Source: Microbacterium ureisolvens (lineage in GTDB: Bacteria; Actinomycetota; Actinomycetes; Actinomycetales; Microbacteriaceae). From it: DNA of 64,000 nucleotides. Below, in pieces: positions 33,367 to 42,922 of the stretch (within the stretch, counting starts at the first letter, position 1; each line of letters begins with the position of its first letter). The notes under the pieces are model-generated. The model was not told the origin of the DNA and did no database searches. It saw only the letters and a list, made by a program, of their open reading frames with translations. The stretch lies in assembly GCF_019511645.1 (NCBI RefSeq), contig NZ_JAEUAX010000005.1, forward strand, positions 186,001-250,000, written 5' to 3'. The translations under genes and the position numbers were made by a program.

Positions 33367-36068
33367 CGTTCGTCCTCTCGGTTGCGGTGAAGTCCTCGCG
33401 CGCGGTGCGGTCCGCGGGCGTCGCTGGTGGTGCCGTCGGGCAGCACGATGCGTACGCCGACGCTGGCCGGGGCATCGACCGAGACCTCGATCTCGTCGCC
33501 CTCGGTCCGCCACTCGACCGCGATCAGGCCCTGGGGCGAGTCGTGCGTGCCGCGTGCCCAGGTCACCTCGGGGGTCGGGATCGGCTGCACGACGATGTCG
33601 GTCCAGGCGACGCTGCTCTCGGCCTGCCGGAGCCCCACGACGTGAGTGTGCAGGTAGCGCACGACGGCGCCCTTGCTGTAGTGGTTCAGCGAGTCGTGGG
33701 CGACGCCGTTCTCGTCGATGCCGTCCCAGTCCTCCCAGATTGTCGTCGCGCCTCTGTCGACCATCGCGAGCCACGACGGCGAGGTGCGCTGGAAGAGGAC
33801 CGCGTACGCGATGTCGGCGTGGCCCAGGTCGGTGAGCACCGGGAGCAGGTCGCCCGTCGAGAGAAAGCCCGTGCCGAGGTGCAGACCCGCCTCGCGGATG
33901 AGCTGGACGAGACGGGATGCCGCGTCCTGGCGCTGGTCGTCGGGGATGAGCCCGAACGACAGCGCGCGCACGTACGCGGCCTGCGTGTCGGCGACGGTGC
34001 GACCGCCCGGAAGCAGGAACTCGGTGCGCCACGCGTCGCGGACCTTCTCGGCCGTCGCGGCATATGTCGCAGCATCCGTCACCCGTCCGAGGATCTGAGC
34101 GATCTGGGCGAGGGTGGCGGTCGAACGATAGAGGTAGGCGGTGCCGACTTCTCCCTTGTCTGACATGAACCAGGCCATCGGGTTCGAGTGGATCAGGTCG
34201 ATCAGACTGCCGTCTGCCGCGCGCGGCTTCGGCTCGATCCACTCCCCCCAGTGGAAGGAGCCGTCCCACAGGTACTGCTCGTGCGGCTGCTCCTCCGGTG
34301 AGCGCTCGACGCGCGACTGGTGGCGCGCGGTCCGCGCGGTGCCGAGGGCCCATTCGACCCAGCGGACCATCGCGTCCCAATTCTCGGCGAGCAGTTCCCG
34401 GTCGCCGTAGGAGAGGTACAGCTCCCACGGCACGGCGACGATCGCGTCGCCCCAGCCCGCGGAACCCGTCATCATCGCGAGCTGGTGCTGCAGGTTGTGC
34501 TTGATGCGACGGCCGTCGGGCGAGAAGTTGGCGATGCGCCCGTCGTCGAGCTGGTCGTCGCGCACCGACTGCAGCCATTTGCGGCTGAAGCCGAGCACGT
34601 CGTACAGCCGCGTGGCTGTCGGCACGAAGATCTGGTAGTCGCCGGTCCAGCCGAGGCGCTCACGGGTCGGGCAGTCCGTCGGGATGTCGACGGCGTTGCC
34701 CAGCCAGCTCCACCTCGCCAGCTCGTGCAGCCGATTGAGGTCGTCGTTGCTCGAGGCGAACGTGCCGGTCTGGCGGAAGTCGGTGTGCACCACGCGCATC
34801 TCGAGGGACGAGGCATCCAGCGTCCCGCCCTCACGGGTGATGCGGGCGTACTGGAAGCCGTGCACCGTGTGGCGGGGTTCGAAGACCTCCGCACCCCCGC
34901 TCGAGACGACCTCGTCACGCTGCACGAACGGCCGCGCGGGCTCGCCCGGACGCACCGAGTCGAGGTGGGTGGTCGAGAGGTCGCCGTCGGGGCCGACGAA
35001 CTCGCCGTAGTCGATGACCGTACGCGTGCCGGCGGGGCCGAGGTCCGCGAGGCGGATCCAGCCCGACGCGTTCTGCCCGAAGTCGGCGACCCACGTTCCA
35101 TCGGCCACCTCGGTGAGGCTCACGGCAGGGCGTGTGTCGACGATGCGCACGGGCGGCGCGGGCGACCAGCTGATCGCCGGCGGCGCGTGAACGACATCGA
35201 CGAGAACGGATGCTGCGGCTTCGTGTCCGGACGAGAAATCGGTCATCTGCCCGGCCATGAGGTCGGCCTGGACGATCTCGCTTCGGCTGCTCGTCCACTC
35301 CCCGTCGGTGACGATGGTGCGGGTGGAGCCGTCGGCGAAGTCCACGTGCAGCTCTGCGCGCGCGCCGAGCACTGTGCCCCATCCCGCAGGCTCGCGGAAA
35401 GCGCCCACCTGACCGCGGAACCAGCCGTCGGAGAGGACGACCTCGAGGGTGTTCGCACCCGGACGGAGGCTCTCGCCCACGTCCGAGGCCTGTGCGTACA
35501 GGGTGCGGTCGTAGGAGGTGGCGCCGGGCGACAGTTCTGCCGTGCCGACGCGCTCGCCGTTGATGAACGCCTCGTACACGCCGAGCGCGGTGGCGTACAG
35601 GCGGGCCGAGGCGACACCCTCGGGGACCTCGACGGTGGTGGCGAGCACGTGCGCGGGGCGGCGACCGTAGCCCGCATGGTCGCTCTCGGCCGGCGAGATC
35701 CATCGGGCGGTCCAGTCCTCGTCGAACAGGCCGGCCTCGAACCGCGACCACTCCGACCACCCGGATGTGCCGAGATCGGTCGTCGTGCGCACACGCCACT
35801 GCACGCGCTGCGTGCTTCGCAGGGGCGCCCAGGGCCACGACGCACGCAGGTGCTCGCGGGTATGACGGATGACGATGCCGACCGGCTCACCGTCGACCGT
35901 CGCCTCGAGTTCGTACCTCTCCTGGTGCGTGGCCCCGCGCGGAAGCAGCCACGACAGCCGCGGCGTGGGGCCGGACACGATGAACTGGTCGCCACCGACG
36001 TCGACCGCCAGGCCTGAGGGTGCGGCATCCGTCCGCGTCGCTGCCGCGACGGTCTCGATCGAGGTCAT
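33363..36068 (-). CDS. Glycoside hydrolase family 78 alpha-L-rhamnosidase
   Basis: The 901-residue protein has the five-part GH78 arrangement: an N-terminal Ig-like domain (about 20-115), Bac_rhamnosid N (150-320), a concanavalin-like domain, the (alpha/alpha)6 barrel starting near DCPTRERLGWTGDYQ, and a C-terminal beta domain. The barrel block ATTIWEDWDGIDE carries conserved acidic residues. It has no secretion signal. It would release terminal L-rhamnose from imported plant glycosides. Four-base overlaps tie it to the transporter upstream and GH1 downstream. Confidence 0.93.
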   Translation of the reverse strand: MTSIETVAAATRTDAAPSGLAVDVGGDQFIVSGPTPRLSWLLPRGATHQERYELEATVDGEPVGIVIRHTREHLRASWPWAPLRSTQRVQWRVRTTTDLGTSGWSEWSRFEAGLFDEDWTARWISPAESDHAGYGRRPAHVLATTVEVPEGVASARLYATALGVYEAFINGERVGTAELSPGATSYDRTLYAQASDVGESLRPGANTLEVVLSDGWFRGQVGAFREPAGWGTVLGARAELHVDFADGSTRTIVTDGEWTSSRSEIVQADLMAGQMTDFSSGHEAAASVLVDVVHAPPAISWSPAPPVRIVDTRPAVSLTEVADGTWVADFGQNASGWIRLADLGPAGTRTVIDYGEFVGPDGDLSTTHLDSVRPGEPARPFVQRDEVVSSGGAEVFEPRHTVHGFQYARITREGGTLDASSLEMRVVHTDFRQTGTFASSNDDLNRLHELARWSWLGNAVDIPTDCPTRERLGWTGDYQIFVPTATRLYDVLGFSRKWLQSVRDDQLDDGRIANFSPDGRRIKHNLQHQLAMMTGSAGWGDAIVAVPWELYLSYGDRELLAENWDAMVRWVEWALGTARTARHQSRVERSPEEQPHEQYLWDGSFHWGEWIEPKPRAADGSLIDLIHSNPMAWFMSDKGEVGTAYLYRSTATLAQIAQILGRVTDAATYAATAEKVRDAWRTEFLLPGGRTVADTQAAYVRALSFGLIPDDQRQDAASRLVQLIREAGLHLGTGFLSTGDLLPVLTDLGHADIAYAVLFQRTSPSWLAMVDRGATTIWEDWDGIDENGVAHDSLNHYSKGAVVRYLHTHVVGLRQAESSVAWTDIVVQPIPTPEVTWARGTHDSPQGLIAVEWRTEGDEIEVSVDAPASVGVRIVLPDGTTSDARGPHRARGLHRNREDER

Positions 36069-37417
36069 CGGACGGCCTTGACCTTGAGCAGGATGATGAG
36101 TCCGCCTACGAGGGCGAGCACCGCACCGCTGAGGTAGAGCAGCGTGTAGTTCTTGTCGCCGCCGACTGCCCCGATCGTGATGATGAGAGGTGCGAGGAGC
36201 GGGGCCAGGGCGCTCGGGATCTTCTGTGCGAAGGCGACCACCGCCATGTAGCGTCCCGCCTCGGCGCGGTCGGGCAGGATCGCGTAGACGATGGCCTGGT
36301 CGACGGTCGCGAAGACCGCGATCGCCATCTGCATGAGCACGGCGCCGACGATGAGCTGCGGCAGAGACCACGCGAACGCCTCGGTGATGGCGCCGCCGAC
36401 GAAGAGCAGGGCTGCGATCATGACGAACAGGCGGCGCCGCTTGAGCTTGTCGGAGAGGAAGCCGCCGGCGAGCGCACCGGCGGTCGCCGCGACGATGCCC
36501 AGCATGCCGATGGTGGCCACGACGCCGGCAACCTCGCGCACCGGGAGATCCAGGCGCTGCGCGTAGAAGAAGGTGCCGAACGTGGTGTTGAAGTACAGAC
36601 CGAAGAAGAAGACGAACCGTCCGAGCCAGTTCCACGCGAAGGCCGGGTAGCGGCGCACGCTGAAGCCGTAGCTCGAGACGATCTTCTTGAGCGTCACCGA
36701 CGAGTCGACGGGAAGGTCCTTGGAGCTGCCCTCGGGCTTGAAGACGGGGAAGAGGACGAGCAGGACCGTGCCGATGATCGCGGGGACCAGGAAGACGAGC
36801 ATGGTGCTCGACGACACCGCGTAGGCGATGCCGATGCCGATCACGGGGGCGATCTGCGTCATGACGCCGGTCAGCGCGGACACCTTGCCGCGTTGCTCCT
36901 CCGGCAGCTTGTCGGCCTGGATGGTCTGGATGGCGGCACCGGCGGTCGACCAGCCGACCATCGCGACCGCCCAGCCCGCACCCACCAGAAGGAGGTTCGG
37001 TGCGACGCCGATGATCAGCGCCCCGATCACGCCGAGCACCGCTCCGAGGAAGAGGAACGGCGTGCGTCGACCGAGCCGCGAGCGCGTGCGGTCGCTCCAG
37101 ATGCCGATCATCGGGCTGAGGATGAGGAACACCAGCTGGGCCGAACCGGTGACGTAGCCAAGCACCTCCTCGTGGCCGGGAGCGAGCTCGGTGATGCGCA
37201 GAGCGAGGCCGTAGGCCAAGGGCACCATCATCGCGATGGAGGCGCCGAAGCTCGCGGCCATCAGCCAGAAGACGTACCCACCGCTGACCCGCGGCATCGC
37301 CGAGGCGGCGGCATCCGTCGTCGTCTCGTCCGGGGCTGCCGCGCCCGTCTCATCGGCGATGGCGAGAGAGGCGGCGACGTCGTCGACGGCCCCCCGCTCT
37401 GACATGTTCTCGCTCAT
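36065..37417 (-). CDS. MFS sugar/glycoside symporter (SLC45/sucrose-type)
   Basis: ATG 37417 with AAAGGAG gives 450 residues and twelve predicted membrane helices. SPMIGIWSDRTRSRLGRRTPFLFLG is the D-R-x-x-x-x-x-G-R-R-x-P loop of the sucrose/SLC45-type symporters, and the mirrored AGGFLSDKLKRRRLF follows helix 8. A ~40-residue alanine-rich cytoplasmic head precedes helix 1. It heads the operon with the rhamnosidase and GH1, so it probably imports the intact glycoside with H+. Operator B is 33 bp upstream. Confidence 0.9.
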   Translation of the reverse strand: MSENMSERGAVDDVAASLAIADETGAAAPDETTTDAAASAMPRVSGGYVFWLMAASFGASIAMMVPLAYGLALRITELAPGHEEVLGYVTGSAQLVFLILSPMIGIWSDRTRSRLGRRTPFLFLGAVLGVIGALIIGVAPNLLLVGAGWAVAMVGWSTAGAAIQTIQADKLPEEQRGKVSALTGVMTQIAPVIGIGIAYAVSSSTMLVFLVPAIIGTVLLVLFPVFKPEGSSKDLPVDSSVTLKKIVSSYGFSVRRYPAFAWNWLGRFVFFFGLYFNTTFGTFFYAQRLDLPVREVAGVVATIGMLGIVAATAGALAGGFLSDKLKRRRLFVMIAALLFVGGAITEAFAWSLPQLIVGAVLMQMAIAVFATVDQAIVYAILPDRAEAGRYMAVVAFAQKIPSALAPLLAPLIITIGAVGGDKNYTLLYLSGAVLALVGGLIILLKVKAVR

Positions 37418-37449
37418 TTCGACTCCTTTGTGATTCACCCGGGCTACGG

Positions 37450-37465
37450 TGGCAACCGGTTGCAA
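37450..37465. promoter_or_regulatory. Operator B of the shared motif
   Basis: TGGCAACCGGTTGCAA matches TGRCAAYCGRTTGYCA at 15 of 16 positions and is itself close to a perfect palindrome. It lies 33 bp upstream of the MFS gene and 58 bp upstream of the divergent TetR gene. Confidence 0.72.
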
Positions 37466-37522
37466 GATCGACAAAAGGTAACCACAGTGGTAACAAGAAT
37501 GCAAGTACAGAAACGAGACAGC

Positions 37523-38170
37523 ATGACTTCGCGTCCTCGCGCAGCCGAGCGCACGCCTCGACGGGAGCACGCCTCGACGCCGGAACGGCGTCGCCAGATC
37601 GTGAAGGCCGCGCTCGCGAGCTTCGCCGAGCACGGCTACGAACGCGCATCCCTGCGCGACATCGCCACCCGCGCCGACCTCACGCACGCCGCCCTGCTGC
37701 GCCACTTCTCGGGTAAGGACGAGCTGCTCCTCGCCGCGCTCGCGCAGCGAGAAGCCGACGAGGAGGAGATGGCGGCGCGCATCGGGGCGTCGAACATGCC
37801 GGCCGAGAAGATCCTCGGCGTCGTGCTCGAAGACGAGTTTGCGGATCCGGACTACCAGCGCAACTGGATGGCGCTGACCGTCGCCGCGACGAACCCCGCT
37901 CATCCCGCGCACGAGTTCTTCGTGGGCCGCCGCGAGCGCATGCGGGGGCGCTTCACGAGCGGTCCGCTGCCGCTCGCGCGCGAGACCGGAGAGACGACCG
38001 CCGACGAGAAGGCGACGCTCGTGCTCGCGATGGTCGACGGGTTGCGCATCCAGTGGCTGCTCGATCCCTCCCGCGATGCGCTGTCGCTGCTCGAGCTCTT
38101 CATGAAGCTCTTCGGTGGCCCCGCTGACGAGGAGCACACGCGCCTGAAGGTGTCGGTGGGCCCGCTATGA
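37523..38170 (+). CDS. TetR-family transcriptional regulator
   Basis: ATG 37523 gives 215 residues. The DNA-binding domain reads RRRQIVKAALASFAEHGYERASLRDIATRADLTHAALLRHFSGKDELL, the TetR helix-turn-helix. The C-terminal domain is the usual helical ligand pocket. The upstream ATG at 37499 is possible. It is divergent from the MFS-GH78-GH1-SDR operon and could control it along with the LacI protein that follows 36 bp downstream. Confidence 0.9.
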   Translation: MTSRPRAAERTPRREHASTPERRRQIVKAALASFAEHGYERASLRDIATRADLTHAALLRHFSGKDELLLAALAQREADEEEMAARIGASNMPAEKILGVVLEDEFADPDYQRNWMALTVAATNPAHPAHEFFVGRRERMRGRFTSGPLPLARETGETTADEKATLVLAMVDGLRIQWLLDPSRDALSLLELFMKLFGGPADEEHTRLKVSVGPL

Positions 38171-38206
38171 GACGATGAGCGGCAGCGACACAGGGATGAG
38201 GAGCGC

Positions 38207-39232
38207 GTGGAAGAAGCGGAGACGGACGCCCGACCAGTCAGACGCAAGGCACCCCCGACGATCTACGACGTCGCAAAGCTCACTGGGTTCAGCGCGTCGA
38301 CCGTGTCGCGAGCGCTGAACAAGCCGGGTCGCATCAACGCCAAGACCGAGGAGCGCATCCGTGATGCCGCGGCGAGCATCGGGTATCAGCTCAACCCGAT
38401 GGCGCGGGCGCTGCCGACCGGGCGCACCGACACGATGGCCGTGCTCATCTCCGACATCACGAACCCCGTATACCTGCAGCTCCTCCGCGGCGCCGAACAC
38501 GTGGCGACGTCGAGTGAGCTGACGCTCGTCTTCGCCGAGTCGCAGGAGGATCCCGCACTCGAGCTCTCGACGGCGCGCCGCCTGCTGCCCTCGGTGGACG
38601 GCATGCTGCTGTTCGGCTCGCGCCTCACCGACGACCAGATCCTCGACCTGGCAGAGATCAAGCCGGTCGTGCTAGCCAATCGCGAAGTCGAGGGAGTTCC
38701 GGCGATCGTGCCCGAAGTCACTGTCGGGATACGCCAGGCGGTCGACCATCTTCAGAGTCTGGGTCACCGCTCGATCGGCTACGTGTCCGGCCCGGCCACA
38801 TCATGGATGAACAGGCGACGGTGGGAGGTCGTGTTCGAGAGCGCGGTCGCGCGTGGGCTGACCGTCGTCGAGATCCCCATCGGGGACGCGACGATGGCCG
38901 GCGGTGAGGCCGCGCTGCCGCGCGTGCTCGCTTCGGGGGTCACCGCGGTGCTGACTTACAACGACCTCGTCGCGCTCGGACTGCTCAGAACCGCTCGCGC
39001 CGCGAGGATCGACGTCCCGGGCGGGCTCAGCATCGTCGGCTTCGACAACGTCTTCGGCGCGGACCTCACGACACCGACGCTGACGAGCATCGGCACCCCC
39101 TCCACCGAGGTGGGCGAGGCCGCCATGCGGCGACTGCTCGGGGAACTGGACCGCGAAGCGGAGGCCGCGGCCGGCCTGCTCGAGACCTCGCTCGTCGTCC
39201 GGGAGTCGACAGGCCCGCCCGGCGCCGCCTGA
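38207..39232 (+). CDS. LacI-family regulator (first of two related regulators)
   Basis: GTG 38207 has AGGAG upstream and gives 341 residues. The DNA-binding head is TIYDVAKLTGFSASTVSRAL followed by NPMARALPTGRTD, nearly the same as the head of the LacI protein at 42923-43981. The sensor domain contains LTYNDLVALGLLRTARAA and a VGFDNVFGADL effector-site segment. Because the two heads are so alike, both could bind the shared motif TGRCAAYCGRTTGYCA. It lies next to the MFS-rhamnosidase operon. Confidence 0.93.
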   Translation: MEEAETDARPVRRKAPPTIYDVAKLTGFSASTVSRALNKPGRINAKTEERIRDAAASIGYQLNPMARALPTGRTDTMAVLISDITNPVYLQLLRGAEHVATSSELTLVFAESQEDPALELSTARRLLPSVDGMLLFGSRLTDDQILDLAEIKPVVLANREVEGVPAIVPEVTVGIRQAVDHLQSLGHRSIGYVSGPATSWMNRRRWEVVFESAVARGLTVVEIPIGDATMAGGEAALPRVLASGVTAVLTYNDLVALGLLRTARAARIDVPGGLSIVGFDNVFGADLTTPTLTSIGTPSTEVGEAAMRRLLGELDREAEAAAGLLETSLVVRESTGPPGAA

Positions 39233-39266
39233 GCTCACAGCAACGGCGGCGGTACGGTGCCCCCGC

Positions 39267-40064
39267 TCAATTCAGGAGAGCGCCCATCTGCTTCGCGATC
39301 ATTGTCGTCGCATGCTTGGGGCTCAGCCGGGAGAGGCGGTCCATCGTTGCGGCGTCGGCGCCGATCGTCGCGCGGAACTTGCCCTTGCGCACCGCGTCGA
39401 CGATGACCTTCGCAGCGTCCGCAGGTGCAGTGGTCTTGAACGCGGGCGCCTCGGCCGAGGCATCCCCCAGGGCCACGCCGGAGTTCGCGGCGATGTCGGT
39501 GCCGATGGCGCCCGGGAAAACCACCGTGACGGAGACGTTCGTGTCGAGCAGTTCGGCGTAGAGCGCTTCGGTGAGGATCTTCACCGCCGCCTTCGACGCG
39601 CCGTAGACCGCCTGGCCGGGCACGGGGGCGTAGGCGCCCATGCTGGCAATGTTCACGAGGGCGGCGGCAGGGCGCGAGAGGAGCGTCGGCAGGAACGCCT
39701 TGCACATGTAGATCGTGCCCCAGAAGTTGACGTTCATCACCTTCTCGATCTCCGCGAACGGCAGGTCGTTGACCTTGACGAACTTTTGGATCACACCGGC
39801 GACATTGATGAGCCCGTCGACGCGACCGTGGACGGTCTCGACCGCAGGGGGCAGCGCCTCGACCGCCTCGCGGTCGGTGATGTTGACCACATGGGCGGAG
39901 AAGCGCCCGCCGGCGTTCGCGAGACGCGCCGTCTCCTTCAGACCAGCCTCGCTGAGGTCGACGCCGGCGACCGATGCTCCCGCAACGAGTAGCTGCCGGG
40001 ACACTTCGCGTCCGATGCCGTTGCCGGCTCCCGTCACGACGAAAACCTTGTTGGGGATGTCCAT
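39267..40064 (-). CDS. Short-chain dehydrogenase (SDR)
   Basis: The 265-residue protein has VFVVTGAGNGIGREVSRQL for the cofactor, VAGVDLSE (Asp, NAD preference), NVAGVI, IASMGA and the catalytic YGASKAAVK. It is the last gene of a Gfo/Idh-GH43-SDR operon, 24 bp after the GH43-like gene, and converges on the LacI gene. A C-terminal tail rich in A and M is unusual for SDRs acting on small sugars; the substrate is unknown. Confidence 0.88.
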   Translation of the reverse strand: MDIPNKVFVVTGAGNGIGREVSRQLLVAGASVAGVDLSEAGLKETARLANAGGRFSAHVVNITDREAVEALPPAVETVHGRVDGLINVAGVIQKFVKVNDLPFAEIEKVMNVNFWGTIYMCKAFLPTLLSRPAAALVNIASMGAYAPVPGQAVYGASKAAVKILTEALYAELLDTNVSVTVVFPGAIGTDIAANSGVALGDASAEAPAFKTTAPADAAKVIVDAVRKGKFRATIGADAATMDRLSRLSPKHATTMIAKQMGALLN

Positions 40065-40088
40065 GTTCGTTTTCCTTTCGTTCGTCGG

Positions 40089-41831
40089 TCAGTCGATCCG
40101 CACGATGGGCCCGGGAGTGACCCCCGCTTCGTTGAAGCTGTCGACCGCCGCCCAGTACGTGGGGTCCGCGTTAAGCGAGCCGATCTCGAGCTCCGTGCGG
40201 TCGTAGACCAGCCAGCTGTGGTACAGCTTCTCCGGCGCGATGCCGTAGCGGATGTTGTAGCCGACGGCGCCGGGCACCGCGTCCCAGGCGAGGACGGCCG
40301 TGCGTGCATCGGGCCGGGTCGCCGTCGGCGTGACCGCCGCCGGCTTCGCCACATCGGCGTGCCCGAACACCCGTAGACCGCTGAGCGCGAAGGGCCCACC
40401 GAACGGCATGGCGCCGGCGGTCACGCGCACGTACCTAACCTCGTGGGGCGCGGGCGGCACGATGAACGCGTGCGGCCTGTCTTCCCCCGCGTCGGCGGTG
40501 TTGTGGACGAGCGTCCACTCTGCACCGTCGACCGAGACCTCGACGCGGAACTCCGTGGGGTACGAGTGTGGGAAGATGCCGCGCTTGCTCACGGTGCCCT
40601 TCGCCAGATCACGAAGCTTCGGCGCATGCTGCTCGAGCTTGTGGTCGGCGAGATTCACCTGCAGCGCGTGAACAGTCATCACCGCGCCGAGATCGATGCT
40701 CAGCCATTCGCCGTGTTCTCGGGAGCCGGCCACCCACCACGTGCGCACCGACTCGTCGGTCGCGAGCTTCGGCTCGTGCTCCGCAAGGAAGGACGATGCC
40801 GTGGCCTCGGCCCGATACGAGAGCAGCATCCAGCCGGGAGACGCCTCGGTCCACGGGTCGAAGGCGCGGTCGGGAATCGACATCGGGAAGTCGGCGAAGT
40901 TCTGATTGCAGAACAGCACGCCGTCGTCGTCGAATCCCGCGGGGAACAGACCGATCCGCCGTTCGAAGTCGGCATTGACCGAGATCCGCATCGTGGCCAC
41001 GTGCCACCAGTTTCCGTGCCGGTCCTGGAAGGTGCTGCCGTGCCCGGCGCCGGTGATGAACCCTCCCGGCTTCGACGAGAACGGGCTGTTCTGGTCGTAC
41101 TCGAAGGGACCAAGCGGCCCCGTTCCGGTGTAGGAGCCGTCGGCGTACGTGTTGTACTGCGTGCCCGGGCCCGCGTACTGGAGGTGGTAGCGCCCGGCGA
41201 CGCGGTTCAGGTAGGCGCCCTCGATGAAGGGCGAGTCGCCGATGTAGGCATCCATGATCTTGCCTGCGATCCCGCGTCGCACCACGGGTACATAGTCGTC
41301 GCCGGGGCGTTCCCACCCACGGACCGCGGCGTCCGCCTCGATGAGGGGCACCGCCTCACCGATCTGCTGCAGTGATTCGCGGTCGAGCTCCACGCCACGG
41401 ATGGGCTGATTGTGCGAGCAGCCCCAGTAGAGATACAGCCGTCCGTCGTCGTCCTGGAACGTGGCGGGATCCCAGAAGGCGATCTCGCTCGAAGCGACCT
41501 CCTGGAAGTCGTCGGCGAGCGGGTTGACGCTGCGGAAGAAGCGACCCTTCGCGCGACGAGATGCCGTGAACAGGAGTGCACCGTCGACCTCGCGCACGTC
41601 GGGCGCATAGTCGGTCGCCGGGATCCGGTCGCTGTGCTGCAGCTCCCACTCGACCAGGTCCTCGGAGTGCCAGAAGCCGCGAGTCATCGAGGCGAACATG
41701 TAGTAGCGCCCGCGATAGTGCACGACGGTGGGATCTGCGGCCTCACGGTGGACGGAGCGCCCACCGAACGGCATCCGTACATCCTGGTACCGGTACGCGA
41801 GATCGACCGGATTGCAGACGACACGGTTCAC
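40089..41831 (-). CDS. GH43-like glycosidase with CBM32/F5-8C and Fn3-like domains
   Basis: The 580-residue protein begins with a five-bladed propeller in the GH43 style: REAADPTVVHYRGRYYMFAS (Asp base), FWDPATFQDDDGRLYLYWG (second Asp region), DSPFIEGAYLNRVAGRYHLQYAG (acid Glu) and ITGAGHGSTFQDRHGNWWHV. A discoidin/F5-8C domain (about 355-490) and a short Fn3-like domain (495-580) follow. No signal peptide is seen, odd for a CBM-bearing enzyme. It would act on arabinoside, xyloside or galactoside bonds; specificity is not readable. It overlaps the Gfo/Idh gene by four bases. Confidence 0.82.
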   Translation of the reverse strand: MNRVVCNPVDLAYRYQDVRMPFGGRSVHREAADPTVVHYRGRYYMFASMTRGFWHSEDLVEWELQHSDRIPATDYAPDVREVDGALLFTASRRAKGRFFRSVNPLADDFQEVASSEIAFWDPATFQDDDGRLYLYWGCSHNQPIRGVELDRESLQQIGEAVPLIEADAAVRGWERPGDDYVPVVRRGIAGKIMDAYIGDSPFIEGAYLNRVAGRYHLQYAGPGTQYNTYADGSYTGTGPLGPFEYDQNSPFSSKPGGFITGAGHGSTFQDRHGNWWHVATMRISVNADFERRIGLFPAGFDDDGVLFCNQNFADFPMSIPDRAFDPWTEASPGWMLLSYRAEATASSFLAEHEPKLATDESVRTWWVAGSREHGEWLSIDLGAVMTVHALQVNLADHKLEQHAPKLRDLAKGTVSKRGIFPHSYPTEFRVEVSVDGAEWTLVHNTADAGEDRPHAFIVPPAPHEVRYVRVTAGAMPFGGPFALSGLRVFGHADVAKPAAVTPTATRPDARTAVLAWDAVPGAVGYNIRYGIAPEKLYHSWLVYDRTELEIGSLNADPTYWAAVDSFNEAGVTPGPIVRID

Positions 41832-42817
41832 CGGAACACCTCCTCGGCCACCGCGCAGGCGTGCATGTCGGCGAGCACCGCATCCATCGTCCGCGCCAGC
41901 GCCAGGGTGTCATCGCGGCCGTGCCAGGGGTGCTCGAGCAGCCCGTCGTCCAACGCCCCGATGACGGCGGCCAGCATCTGCCGGTACCCGTTGCCCTCAC
42001 GCGGGTGCTCGACGATCTCGGGCGCCCCGAAGATCCGCTCGGCCGACCCCGCATGCACGCGGGCGCGGGTCCCCGCCCAGAACATGGGGGCGAGTGTGAC
42101 CCATCCGCGCTCACCGCTGACGGTCGCGGAGAGGTCGAGGAACCGGACTCCCGACCACGCGAGCTGCGCGAATCCGTCCGCGGCCTCGAACGTGGCATAG
42201 CCGTGGACATCCGTGCCGTCCATGAACTCCCCCGACGCCTGCACGCGGCGGGGTTCGCCCAGGAACCACTGGGCGAGGGCGACCGGGTAGATCCCGCGGT
42301 CTCGAAGGATGCTGCCTCCCTGCGCCGGGGTGAGCGTGCGACCGCGCGCCTGGAACGGCGTGCCGAAGCTCGCACGCACGCTGCTGACCTCGCCCAGGAG
42401 TCCACCCGAGATGCGATCGAGGATCTCCACGTGGAGAGGGTTGAACCTCATCCACATGGCCTCCATCGCGAACAGCCGCGTGCGGCGCGCGACGTCGAAG
42501 ATGCGCTCCGCTTCGCCCTCAGTGGTCGCGATGGGCTTCTCGATCAGCACGTGTTTGCCGGCTTCGAGCGCCTCGATCGCGATGTCGGCGTGGGTGTGCG
42601 CCGGCGTGGCGATATAGACGACGTCGACGTCGGTGCGCTGCAGCAGCTCCTCGCGCGAGTGGGTGGAGAAGGGGATGCCGTGGGCGGCGGCGAATGTCGA
42701 CGCCCGTTCCGGTGTCCTCCCCCAGGCCGCGGTGATGGCGCCGGGCGCCACCGCCTGCAGATCCGGCACGAGCCGATCCGAGATGTCGCCGGTGCCGATG
42801 ATGGCCCATCTGTGCAT
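41828..42817 (-). CDS. Gfo/Idh/MocA oxidoreductase
   Basis: The 329-residue protein has WAIIGTGDISDRLVPDLQ for NAD(P) binding, HVLIEKPIATTEGEAERI (E-K-P) and a C-terminal domain ending near GYRQMLAAVIGALDDG. MEAMWMRFNPL is typical of the dihydrodiol-dehydrogenase/xylose-dehydrogenase-like subgroup. It leads the GH43-like operon, so it may oxidise a pentose or hexose released there. A weak 12-of-16 match to the shared operator lies upstream at 42858-42873. Confidence 0.9.
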   Translation of the reverse strand: MHRWAIIGTGDISDRLVPDLQAVAPGAITAAWGRTPERASTFAAAHGIPFSTHSREELLQRTDVDVVYIATPAHTHADIAIEALEAGKHVLIEKPIATTEGEAERIFDVARRTRLFAMEAMWMRFNPLHVEILDRISGGLLGEVSSVRASFGTPFQARGRTLTPAQGGSILRDRGIYPVALAQWFLGEPRRVQASGEFMDGTDVHGYATFEAADGFAQLAWSGVRFLDLSATVSGERGWVTLAPMFWAGTRARVHAGSAERIFGAPEIVEHPREGNGYRQMLAAVIGALDDGLLEHPWHGRDDTLALARTMDAVLADMHACAVAEEVFR

Positions 42818-42922
42818 GTCTGCCTTCCTCGGCGTCTCGCCGTCAGGGGAACCCGAGCGATAGCCGATTGTCGAAGTGGTGTGTGATGGTGCTGCGATGC
42901 CCGCTGATGAGCCGGCAACGGC

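Noticed and set aside
42858..42873. Possible sixth copy of the shared operator upstream of the Gfo/Idh-GH43 operon
   Set aside because: Only the right half (CCGATTGTC) fits; overall 12 of 16, so it was not listed as an operator.
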